This document shows positions 1 through 8,381 of a DNA stretch of 12,358 bases, in pieces; within the stretch, counting starts at the first letter, position 1; each line of letters starts with the position of its first letter. The stretch covers positions 1 to 12,358 of the forward strand of contig JALLPB010003813.1 of assembly GCA_036939975.1 (NCBI GenBank). Direction: 5' to 3'. The notes under the pieces are model-generated. The model was not told the origin of the DNA. It saw only the letters and a list, made by a program, of their open reading frames with translations, and searched no databases. The position numbers and the translations under genes are program-made. The stretch is from Cyclostephanos tholiformis (lineage: Eukaryota; Bacillariophyta; Thalassiosirophyceae; Thalassiosirales; Thalassiosiraceae).

Positions 1-1757
1 ATCGAACACTCACCCCCTTCAAGTATGAACAAAAAGGGGAAGGTGACGGCAGTAGTGGCAGTGGCCAAGTATGGGATTGGGCAACCTTCATACAAGCTGC
101 AAGTCTAAACAAGCCTTTCAAATAGGCATGAATAAACTGGATCAAGAGAGCAAGCGACTAGTGATCAATGCAAGAAAAAGATGCAGAAGAATCAAGTGCA
201 GATCCGCCGAACCCAAGTCTATCGATCACTCCTTCACTACCATTTGGGAAAAATTCGCAATATAGGCAATCGCAAACATACTGCCAGAAGATGCGGTATT
301 AACAGCTCGTCCCTGTTGGTGGAGGAGCTACTACAACGTGTTAGAATCTGCATTAATCAATGCAACTACTTCCGGAAACATGGAAAACAGTGTTGATGTA
401 ATCATCATGGCAGTGTCTTGAGGATGCTTGGGATGAAGGTGATGGACAGAAGGAAAAAGATATCTCAGCTATCATTCAAAGGGAGAGAGGCAGGAACTTC
501 TGGCGTAGACTGAACTACTCAATGGGGAAAGCACACTCGGCCTCTGTTAGAAAAGTATTGGTAGAAAGCAACAACCAGGATGGATCACTTCTGAAATACA
601 ATACTCAAGAATCTGTTCAATGAGCTATATTTAATAATATTCATCTCAGACATTTCCGACTGGCAGAAGCCACTCCCATCTGCTCCGGGCGCTGAAGAGG
701 TAAATTCAGGTACAATGTGGTGATGTCAACCAAGAAAGATTTTGGATGGAATCAATTCCCGACCAAGCTACTAAAGAAATCTGTCAAGAGTGTGCAATGA
801 TGCGATCAAAAATACCTAAAGATTCACTGAACATCCTAATCATGAAAGAAGAGTGGCAACAGCAGTGGAAAGGGCGACGTGAATCTACCTCCACATCTGA
901 ATTAGGTCTGCATTTTGGTCACTATATTGCAGGAATAAAGTCGGATCACATCTCTCACTTCCACGCACATAAAGCTCCATTTACTCTAAAATGGGGTGTT
1001 GTCTTAGATAGATTGTCAAGGGGGCTTTCTGTGATGCTAGAAAAAATCATAGGTTGCGCTCTGATTACTAAGCTATGATCAATCCTCCTAATGGAGGCCG
1101 ACTTCAATGCAACCAACAAACTCATCTATGGTAACAGAATGATGCAAACAGTCAGGAGGCACAGGATGATTCCAGAGGAAATCTACATTGAACAAAATAG
1201 ACTTGTGGATGATGGCACCCTAGCCAAGGTTCTTTTTTATGATATAGTAAGACAGACTTGTCTACCAGCCAGAATAGCAGCTGTCGACACAGATAATTGC
1301 TATGACAGAATAGCCCACCCGATCGCTTCCCTGGTTTTCCAAGCACTCGGTGTTCCACAAATGGCTGCTTACTGATGTTATTGACAATTCAGAATATGAA
1401 GTTCTTCTGATGGACTCCAAATCCATTGCAAGCTCTGTCAGGTCTATCAAAACTGAATGCCTTTGCCAGGGAAATGAAGCCGCTCCTGCTGGTTGGATGG
1501 TCACCAGCCTCACGATGATTAATGCACACAAACGGAAAGGTCATGGGGTTCAACTCAAATGCCTATTATCCAGAGAATCCTTACACACAGCAGGGTCAAT
1601 ATTTGTTGATGATACTGACCTAGAACACTATAACATGAGGAAGGTGGAAACCACTGTAGAGGCACACATGAAACTACAAGAGAGCATTCTTAATTGGGGT
1701 AAGCTACTATTGGCTACAGGAGGCACTCTGAAACCGGTTAAGAGTTTTTACCACCTG
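1..1757 (+). pseudogene. Decayed reverse-transcriptase retroelement, partial at left edge
   Basis: Pieces of one retroelement polyprotein can be followed in shifting frames. Bases about 130-380 carry a basic pre-RT region (WHxGxIRN-like, ARRCGI, then QCNYFRKHGK). Bases 469-720 read SAIIQRERGRNFWRRLNY and onward with two in-frame TGA codons. Bases 746-1078 read GLHFGHYIAG and LSVMLEKIIGCALITKL. Bases 1091-1370 read MEADFNATNKLIYGNR, then VDTDNCYDRIAH, the catalytic-Asp block A. Bases 1402-1757 give LCQGNEAAPAGW (block B) and FVDDTDL (block C, near 1600). There is a TGA at 1076-1078 and frameshifts near 200 and at 1370-1410, so it cannot make RT. From memory it matches a diatom RT family whose proteins end past FYHL; here similarity stops abruptly at 1757, against the next element. 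Family assignment is inference; that it is an RT relic is well supported. Confidence 0.8.
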
Positions 1758-1768
1758 TGTGTGTGTGT
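1756..1768 (-). repeat. (CA)n tail at 3' end of the non-LTR element
   Basis: Six TG units on the + strand, so CA on the strand of the element. They sit exactly between the last recognisable codons of the + strand RT relic and the 3' untranslated part of the - strand element. Some non-LTR clades end in a short microsatellite instead of poly(A); that this is such a tail is inference. Confidence 0.5.
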
Positions 1769-1918
1769 TGACTTGCTCACCGGTGCGAGGAGGCTATGCC
1801 GAACGCGATGTCAATCGCTGGCTAGTCCCTCCCCCCACCTAGAGGCTGCTCTTACTAAGATTAAAGTTCTACCAATGATACCAAATAGAACACCCGCAGG
1901 GTGCCGTCCCCTAAGTGC

Positions 1919-4297
1919 TTACTCCTCTCCGTCATCGTCAATGGCAATAGGCCCCGCAATGCGTGTCGCCCGTGCCGTCTCCAAGTCCATTGATTGTGCC
2001 CACCAAAACCGGCGAACACTGGATCCACGCTTCCTCACTCCATCCATACAAGTCTGAAAGATTGGCTTGTCGACAATGTAACTGGCTATATGCTGCCTGC
2101 GCACGCCAATATAGTGGGCAATAGTTTTTAGCCCGACCTCGTCAAGTACAGCCATCGAATTTGGGTACGTCCATGTACCGTCCGGAAGCTTCGTAGGCCT
2201 CTTGCCTGCCATACGCCAGGCGGCTCTCAGATGAAACCCTTCCAAACACTTCAAACTCTGTGGTGACAAGTTCCATGTCTCGCTCCCAAACAGTAGTATT
2301 GATTGCACGGTTGCTTTGTAAAATATGCCGCACGCACCGGGGGAGGCATTTTCTGCCCTGATCGTGCGGGAGAGCCTCGCCCAAACGCTCCGCGCCTTCT
2401 TGAGGTTCCCCCGTACTGCCTGGGCGTCATTGTCGTCGTAGGCTAACAATCTACCCAGGTATTTAAATACTTCTACCCGTTCTAGCTCCGCCCCGTACGC
2501 CCAAAACGTCTGTTGCAGAGCTAGGTGTGCGCGCTCGGCGGCCGCATACTGTACCTTCCTCGCTACCCCGTCCTTACACATCGCAGTCTCATAGTGCCTG
2601 CCATTAATGGCCGTGTACGAGATTTGAAGGCCACATCTATCGCATCGTGACAGGGGAAGGGACCCTTCCACTGGGCAGACGACTAGATCCTGGGGATGAC
2701 GTCAAAGAAAGTGTGATCGTAGAGTACTTTCGGAGCCTAAAACGCCCACACATGCTGGTACCGGACAGAAGTAGGTACCAGTGGCGACTTTAGTAGCTCG
2801 GTAGACGATCGGCTCATGCTCAACGGTGAGCTCTCGATTGAGAACAAATGACCAATACGTGTCGTGCTTCATCTCCAGGTGGCTGCGGAGGGATCCCGCT
2901 GCTAGGCTCATGCCACAGATATCGCACTCCACTCGATGACGTTTCGCAGTGGGATTGATGGGTCCGTACTGTTGCATGTGGTACGCCTCTTCCGTGTGGG
3001 CTACCCGTATATTCCCAGGAACGCAGGTCATGACTTTCATCTTGTCCGGGTTCGTCCTGAGGCCGATGCTTTCAAAGAGGGTGACGAGAACATCGAGGGC
3101 GCCCTGCAGCCAGACGGGGTCCCTTGATCCGACCAGCCCGTCATCAACAAAAAATGCCACAATCTCCCTGCTCGCCTCCGCGAATCTCCCGTTAGCGGCT
3201 TCTTCGTCAATCGTCCTCCGAAGCCACTCCCTTATCACCGCATCGACACATACATTAAACATGAGGGAGGAGAGCGGGCCACCCTGAGTAACGCCACGGT
3301 ATGCGCTAAACGGCTTCCCAAAACTACCCCCAGCTCGACAGACCATCTGCGCTTGTTCCCAGAACTTCGTCTGGAGGCGCAGGAGTTTGGGGCCTACCCC
3401 ATACCCAGTCATGATGGCTAGGCACCGCTGCCGGTCTAGATGGTCGTACGCCTTCCTCAGGTCAACGAAGACCTGGTATAGCGGCTCTTGCTCCATCCAT
3501 GCCAGTTGTTGTGCTAGCTTTGCCTCGATTGTCGCCGTCCCCGTTCCCCTCTTGGGTAGTCCTCCGTGGAGGCAGGGGTGAAATTCAATGCTGCCCAGTC
3601 GGCACACCATGACTTTCTCCACTACCTTCCAGAAGGGGTCGAGTAGGCCTATCCCCCTGAAATCACCTCCACCCTTCGGTAGCAGGATGATAATCATCCA
3701 ACTCATCTGCTCCGGGATTTCCCCACGATCCCAAATGGCCTGGATCAACTCGACGAAGATCCTCCATTTATGACCGGCCCCCGGGTCTGCCACCCTGCCA
3801 GGATTCTCCCTGGCTGCCTTCTCTTTGCGTTGGATCTCGTCGAGCCACACTTTGATGTGCTCGGCCTTCATCCCGGTAGCCTCGCCGGCTCGCCCATTTT
3901 GTAATCCCCTAACCACCGTTCTGACCTCTGAGTCTGTGGGCATGTCGTCGGAAATCTCGAAATGCGGGAAATTGAACGGTAGTGCTTCCCCCATGGGGGG
4001 GGCTCTTGCGTATAGTTCCATGCGCTCGGCTGTCTGTCGGGCCATGGTCTCCGGGCATGCGGGTGGTGGTCGGTCCTCCGCCGACCGGTACCACCCCTTA
4101 AGGGCGTGCCACGCCTCCTTCACGGCACCGGTGCTGAGAAGGCTTTCGACGTTGGAGGCGGCGTCTGCGGCGCGCTGTTTGCGATCCGCAGCGAGGAGAG
4201 ATTTAATCTCGCGCCCCATCCGGCGGGCAAGATGCGTCATCAGGTGCCCCTTTCGTCGCATCGTCGCCCGTTTGTCAATAGCCGCCCAAGTCACCAT
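1919..4297 (-). pseudogene. Non-LTR reverse transcriptase with C2H2-like zinc fingers, one TGA
   Basis: One frame of about 792 codons, open except for TGA at 2704-2702; both halves are in the same frame. In order: a basic/helical pre-RT region (RRMGREIKSLLAADRKQRA), GRAGEATGMKAEHIKVWL, RT block A (FVDLRKAYDHLD, near 3470), block B (RGVTQGGPLSSLMFN, near 3290), block C FFVDDG with its Asp pair at 3145-3140, then three zinc-finger-like pairs: CDICG..H....H, CPVPAC..H...H and CDRCG. A C-terminal region follows with VEVFKYLGRLLA and LLFGSETWNLSP, as in LINE-type ORF2 tails. The RT residues needed for catalysis are present, so the TGA (HFL-stop-RHPQD, probably CGA to TGA) is the one evident defect within the retained part. 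The ATG at 4297 is only the first in-frame ATG within element sequence. The open frame continues upstream to 4561, but that part is an out-of-frame reading of the gypsy scrap and is not real protein. Confidence 0.8.
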
Positions 4298-4447
4298 TGA
4301 GTTTTGTACTATAATATGCAACAGGGAGGCCATTTTGCATAATGCAAGCACCGAGCTGATAATCAGAGGCATCGGTGTATATGTGGAATGGGATGTTGTG
4401 GTTTGGGTACGCACATAGAACATCCATGGCCATGTTGATGGACATCC
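4298..4447 (-). pseudogene. Ty3/gypsy retrotransposon fragment (start of RNase H)
   Basis: About 50 codons on the - strand read [11 protein letters not shown], then [18 protein letters not shown] and [11 protein letters not shown]. This is the typical junction of RT and RNase H in Ty3/gypsy polyproteins, including the catalytic Asp of the YTDAS motif. Similarity ends at the KLN codons, at the 5' boundary of the non-LTR element, and is lost on the other side near 4447. The surrounding frame (4583-4275) is open but adds nothing recognisable. No LTR or other gypsy domain is visible in the window, so this is an isolated scrap. Confidence 0.8.
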
Positions 4448-4520
4448 AAAATCCCCACAGGCAAGCCCACCTAGACGACCCACAAGTCCCACATGTGTTT
4501 CCACGTTTTCCCAATACAAA

Positions 4521-4583
4521 GTGGGATTGCCTATGCCTCCTGTGGGATTGCTCAAACACAAAGTGGGATTGATCAGACCTCAA
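4521..4583. repeat. 21-bp tandem repeat, three units
   Basis: GTGGGATTG recurs at 4521, 4542 and 4563, exactly 21 bp apart, with the intervening bases partly conserved (ACAAA or CTCAA at the ends). On the - strand the open frame reads it as a seven-residue period beginning QSH. It lies between the gypsy scrap and the copia LTR remnant. A fourth, weaker unit may precede it at 4500-4520. Confidence 0.6.
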
Positions 4584-4618
4584 ATATCAAAAGCAAAACG
4601 AGTTAGTTGGAATTTATC

Positions 4619-4707
4619 AAACTCTTGAATAGCAATCATAATTCTAAGTTTATCTCGGAACCCAATGTTATAACCCGGCTACGATATAATCAAATAATCC
4701 GTTAGCA
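4619..4707 (+). repeat. Truncated 5' LTR remnant
   Basis: The stretch aligns with the last part of the 3' LTR: TATCTCGGAAC-CAATGT at 4651 matches 7403, CCGGCT at 4675 matches 7424, and both end in TAGCA (4703-4707 and 7456-7460). It is clearly more diverged than two LTRs of a fresh insertion and needs small gaps, so it is either an old copy or the LTR of a related element. The first two thirds of the LTR, including its TGTTAG start, are absent. The left limit is approximate. Confidence 0.6.
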
Positions 4708-7089
4708 TCAACAAATTCACAGAAATCCCACTTCCAGATAATGTGATTGAAAAGGTCAATCGGATTGGTTTAAAGGACAAAATGACAAGAGGACTATTAT
4801 TCAAAGATATGAACGAGAATGAATACAAATTCGATAATGATGACGAATATGATATTGCGGGGGAAGGAGGAAACATGATACCCTCTCCATTCCCCGATGT
4901 TGCAGCAGAGATACCGGGAGTGCTGACAGAACAAGAAGAGATTTTTGGCGTTGACGAAGTGGTACAGGCAGACTCACTGCTGACCAACGAAGAGAGAGCT
5001 ATGCTGGCGGCCAAGAACTCCGGGCTGGACATTGGTCCGCTAGCCAATGAAAGGCCTGTTTGGCCAGAGGTGGTCGACTTGCTAGGAGAGGAAGATGAGG
5101 TGGCGCTGGATGGGCACATAAAGGAAGAAGTGCTCCCGAAGATAGAGGCAGACGCGGAGCACGATGGAGATGTCCGCCGCTCGAGCAGGACTCGAACTGC
5201 GCCGTCGAGGTACGATCCAAGTACGGGAAGAGACTATGAACTATACACGACAGTCGAGGAAGAGGAAGAAATGGGGATCAATCGAACTGATGAGGACGAT
5301 CAAGAACATCTGGTCCCAGTAGCCCATTACATCATGATGCATTATGCTGAAAAGGATAGCATTAAAAAAAAGAAAAGGAGGTTCAAGCCAAAACAAGGTC
5401 AGTTCGGGCTGGAGGCCGGTCTGAGACATTTTGGTGACAGAGGAGAAACTGCGGTGACGAAGGAGCTTTCGCAATTTAATTTATATGACGTGTTTGAGCC
5501 TCTGGACGCACAAAGGCTGACGAAGGAGGAGCGAGAGACAGCCCTGACATCCTTAATTTTTTTGAAAGAAAAACAAAACGGGGACGTGAAGGCACGATCA
5601 TGTGCGAACGGGAGTGTGCAACGAGAGCATGTGGCGAAAGAAGAGGCTGCTGCACCCACCGTCTGCCTGNAACGGGAGTGTGCAACGAGAGCATGTGGCG
5701 AAAGAAGAGGCTGCTGCACCCACCGTCTGCCTGGAGTCTGTATTTGCTACCGCTACTATCGATGCTAAAGAACGCAGAAAGATAGCCACGATAGATATAC
5801 CAGGGGCTTTCCTCCACGCTGACAATGAAGATTTTGTCATCATGAAAATGAACGGGACTCTCGCCGAGCTGATGGTGAAGACTGATCCCAAGCTTTATCG
5901 AAAATATGTTGTGCTAGAAAAAGGGAGACAAGTGCTATATCTCCGTTTGCAAAAGGCCTTATACGGGATGATGAAAAGCGCTCTCTTGTTTTACCGGAAA
6001 TTAGTAGGCGAACTCCGTCAAATGGGTTTCAAGCTGAACCCGTACGACCCATGCGTCGCAAACAAGATGGTGGATGACGCGCAATTGACAGTGCGATGGC
6101 ATGTTGACGATCTGATGATCAGTCATGTCAACAGCGATGTCATCATAAATTTCATAAAGGCGATCAAAGTGATCTATGGAAATAACCTCGCGGAAAGTAT
6201 GGGAACGAAACACACCTATCTCGGCATGGAATTTGATTACTCGTGCGTGGGTGAAGTAAAGATCAACATGCAAAAGTACATCACGAAGATCATCGAAGAA
6301 TTCCCTGAAGAGATCACCAGCACTTCGGCCACGCCTGATGCGGACTATCTCTTTGTGGTGAGAGAAGACGGCCGCAAACTAAATGAAGAGCAAGCGACCG
6401 CATTCCACCATACAGTGTACCAACTTCTGTTTGCTGCTAACAGGGCATGTCGGGATATTCAGACCGCTGTATCATTTTTGACAACGCGGGTGCAGGAGCA
6501 GGATGAAGATGATTGGGGTAAGCTGAAGCGGGTCCTCAAGTATCTGAAGAGAACGCGTTACCTGAAATTAATGCTCCGCGCCGATTCCATGAACTTTGTG
6601 ATTCACTGGTATATCAATGGATCTCACCAAGTACACGAAGATTGCAGAGGACAGATCAGAAGTCTTGTTACGTTCGGTAAAGGTGCGGTATCCAGCTCAT
6701 CAAACAAGATGAAATGTAACACAAAGAGCTCAACAGAAACGGAAATAGTATTGCTCGGAGACAAACTCAGTGATGTTGTCTAGATGAGATACTTTATTGA
6801 ATGCCAGGGGTACGACATTGATGAATGTGTAATTTTTCAAGACAACATGAGCGCTCTATCTATGGAAAAGAACGGAAGAATCTCAGCGTCAAAAAGATCA
6901 AAGCACATCAAGGCTAAATACTTCTTAATCAAGGATTATTACGACGCTAAGGAAATAGACCTGAAGTACTGTCCGACGGAGACAATGTGGGCTGACGTGC
7001 TCACCAAGCCGTTACAAGGGCAGAAGTTTCGTGATATGCGCGCGTTCCTACAAAATTGCCCTCGTGATTACAATGACGACACTGAATGA
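4698..7089 (+). pseudogene. Copia pol remnant: integrase end, RT and RNase H
   Basis: The frame opens with IPLPDNVIEKVNRIG, the usual end of the integrase region, then an acidic linker (about 4850-5330) with RRSSRTRTAPSRYD. RT follows: CANGSVQREHVAKEEAAAPT, ATIDIPGAFLHADN (block A), LQKALYGMMKSALLFYRKL and RWHVDDLMISH (catalytic VDD near 6106). RNase H pieces are TKSSTETE, QDNMSAL and HIKAKYFLIKD, and the protein ends with ADVLTKPLQG. Breaks: the N-flanked duplication at 5607-5733 shifts the frame by one, probably an assembly error, and TAG at 6781-6783 replaces the Trp normally found after LSDVL. In RNase H the first catalytic Asp of the usual W(Y/F)VDAS is Asn here (HWYINGS). The ATG at 6784 after the stop is not a separate gene. 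Confidence 0.85.
5607..5733 (+). other. Perfect 63-bp duplication around a single N (likely assembly artefact)
   Basis: Bases 5607-5669 and 5671-5733 are identical, separated only by the ambiguous base at 5670. Both copies begin AACGGGAGTG and end CCGTCTGCCTG. With N read as G the period is 64 bp, which is one more than a multiple of three and so breaks the pol frame. Taking one period away puts the upstream and downstream pol frames in register, with normal RT sequence across the join. This is what is expected when two contigs with overlapping ends were placed side by side with a one-base gap. Confidence 0.85.
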
Positions 7090-7136
7090 CAATCAGTATT
7101 GTCGATGAGCCATCAAGCTACAGCTGATGCCTCATC

Positions 7137-7145
7137 TTGGGAGTG
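7137..7145 (+). other. Polypurine tract of the copia element
   Basis: TTGGGAGTG lies directly before the TG that opens the 3' LTR and 48 bp after the pol stop. Position and composition are those of the plus-strand primer of copia elements. The T inside it is common in this group. Confidence 0.65.
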
Positions 7146-7460
7146 TGTTAGTGCACAAGTAAAACCGCGATCGAGTCCAACAACGAACCCAACAACGAAG
7201 CCATCAAGAAGTTCCAGCCCAAATTGTGTGTCTCGCATTTAAATTTGAACTTACTAAACTTTTCCTTTTCTCGTATCTCCTGCAGAGGAATCACATACGA
7301 GTGAGACAAACGTTTTTGGACCATACACACTTTTACAGTAAAGGCCAGACCAAGAATTGCTCACTATTTCTATTCTATAGAAAGTAGCCATAACTTTATT
7401 AATATCTCGGAACACAATGTCATTCCGGCTGTAGGATAAGATGGGATTATTGCACTAGCA
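7146..7460 (+). repeat. 3' LTR of the copia element (315 bp)
   Basis: It starts TGTTAGTGCA and ends TGCACTAGCA; the two ends are inverted repeats of each other at 9 of 10 positions, so the boundaries are well fixed, with canonical TG..CA ends. The polypurine tract precedes it. Inside are a 12-bp direct doublet (CCAACAACGAA at 7177 and 7189) and a 7-bp inverted pair CTCGTAT/ATACGAG (7270-7301). Only the last part has a partner at the 5' side. Its terminal bases provide the final codons and stop of the accessory gene on the opposite strand. Confidence 0.85.
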
Positions 7461-8099
7461 TCAATACAATGCCAGTGAGGTAGAGGAACACGACGCAATA
7501 GTCCGTCGTCCCCTCCGAGTCGAACGACACGGCATAGACGTCCTCGGTGCTGAAGCCGTATAGCTTCGACACCGTGCGGGTCGACAGAAGGAAGTCGCTT
7601 TCGGTCTCGCCGGTCTTCGGCTTGCTGGTGGCGGCCTTGTACTTGGTGGCTGCTTCGGCGGTGGCGGCCGCCTTGGCAGCGGGCTTGGCGCTCATCTCTT
7701 GGGTGGGGTCCTCTTGGGGGGTGACGTTTGTTTCATCGTTGTTGTCATCATCATTGCCATCGAGATTTCCTGTGATGGAGGTGATGGCAAAAGGCAAAGG
7801 GTGATTAGACATATGACAATAAGCAACAATCAACAAACGAGATGAAAGCAAACGCGGGTCTTACCTTGTCTCCGTGCTCCGGCAAGAGCTGATTTGAGGT
7901 CAAATGCCGAGGCAAAATCCTTGAAATTTTGCCTGAAGTTCCGCTTCTGTTGATCAGGGAACCAGCACTCTTGAACGTTGTCGATGTTATTGTACGACCG
8001 GTCTTCAATGTTGACCTTGCCCTCGAGCACAAGCGTGTGTAGTTTTTGCTTGTCGTATTTACCCCACTGCTTTGTCTTGGTGACCAAAAGTGATGGCAT
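7447..8099 (-). CDS. Putative Harbinger accessory (SANT/Myb-like) protein, 3' end replaced by LTR
   Basis: Two exons: 8099-7865 and 7769-7447. The intron 7864-7770 (95 bp) has donor AAG|GTAAGA and acceptor CACAG|G, and keeps the frame, giving about 185 residues. Residues 1-78 form a basic helical domain with spaced aromatics (KQWGKYDKQKL, GKVNIEDRS, NFRQNFKDFASAFDL, GARRQG) that recalls the trihelix/Myb-like partner of Harbinger transposases. An acidic DDDNNDE run and an Ala/Lys-rich linker follow, then a C-terminal segment (YGFSTEDVYAVSFDSEG, CVVFLYLTG). The last three codons and the stop lie inside the copia LTR, so the natural C-terminus is lost. The start ATG has CCCA before it, with A at -1 rather than at -3. 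DNA-binding function is inference from layout and composition; no diagnostic motif proves it. Confidence 0.6.
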
Positions 8100-8171
8100 T
8101 GGGGCGGATGATGTTGTTTTTGTGTGTTGAAAGGATGTTTCTGGGGGAGGGACGAAAAAAGCGACTTAGGT

Positions 8172-8185
8172 AGAGAGAGAGAGAG
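8172..8185. repeat. (AG)7 microsatellite
   Basis: Seven AG units, reading CT on the strand of the accessory gene, 73-86 bp upstream of its ATG and so possibly in its 5' leader. Confidence 0.8.
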
Positions 8186-8332
8186 GATTTTTTAGGAGTC
8201 GGAGTGAATGACATTTTTTGTTGCTTCCATGGAGATCCACAGTGTTCTTTTTTGTGGAGAAGAATACATGTTGTGAAACGTGCTTACTAGTGTCATCGCA
8301 AAAACTCTTGTTTCTTCAACTTGGTAACTTGG

Positions 8333-8381
8333 CTGCCAACTTCGAACTTGGCAACTTGGTTGCCAAGTTCGAAGTTGGCAG
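8333..8381. repeat. Perfect inverted repeat, 22-bp arms with 5-base loop
   Basis: Arm 8333-8354 begins CTGCCAACTTCGAACTTGG. Arm 8360-8381 is its exact reverse complement, around the loop CTTGG (8355-8359). Each arm also contains an inner near-palindrome around TTCGAA. The motif AACTTGG flanks the hairpin on both sides. It lies 234 bp from the accessory gene start and 178 bp from the transposase ATG. Confidence 0.9.

Larger units (their letters stand above)
1756..4297 (-). mobile_element. 5'-truncated non-LTR (LINE-like) retrotransposon
   Basis: The body runs on the - strand from near 4297 to a short CA repeat at 1768-1756. It contains a long RT reading frame, about 160 bp of 3' untranslated sequence (1918-1769) and the simple-sequence tail. 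No apurinic endonuclease domain is seen and no long terminal repeats flank it, so a 5' truncation typical of target-primed reverse transcription is likely. The 5' limit is set where non-LTR coding similarity ([13 protein letters not shown]) begins and Ty3/gypsy coding similarity on the same strand stops. No convincing target-site duplication was found. The neighbours on the two sides are unrelated elements, so it either landed at an existing junction or one flank was later lost. Confidence 0.7.
4619..7460 (+). mobile_element. Internally deleted Ty1/copia (CoDi-like) LTR retrotransposon
   Basis: The element has a remnant of the 5' LTR end (about 4619-4707), a pol frame keeping only the end of integrase plus RT and RNase H, a polypurine tract and a full 3' LTR. 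Gag, protease and nearly all of integrase are missing: pol coding starts within a few bases of the LTR remnant, so one deletion has fused the two. The RT sequence (ATIDIPGAFLHA, VDD box) and the acidic linker resemble diatom CoDi lineages; that placement is from memory. The right end lies in the accessory gene of the Harbinger element. The left end is missing, so its target-site duplication cannot be confirmed; TCAAT (7461-7465) is the expected right copy. Confidence 0.8.

Noticed and set aside
1742..4312. GAGTTTT-TAC at both edges of the non-LTR element as a target-site duplication
   Set aside because: Each copy is explained as conserved coding sequence of its own element (KSFYHL of the RT relic, and the STKLN codons of the gypsy scrap), and they need a gap to align, so the likeness is probably chance.
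3825..4418. Long + strand open frame of 197 codons
   Set aside because: It lies wholly opposite the better supported non-LTR and gypsy coding sequence, with no recognisable motif; a GC-rich shadow.
6784..7089. A separate 101-codon gene starting at ATG 6784
   Set aside because: It is the in-frame continuation of copia RNase H after the TAG at 6781; the ATG is not a natural start.
7270..7301. CTCGTAT/ATACGAG inverted pair in the LTR as a terminator or structured RNA
   Set aside because: Seven-base arms with an 18-base loop in AT-rich sequence are expected by chance; noted only as LTR detail.
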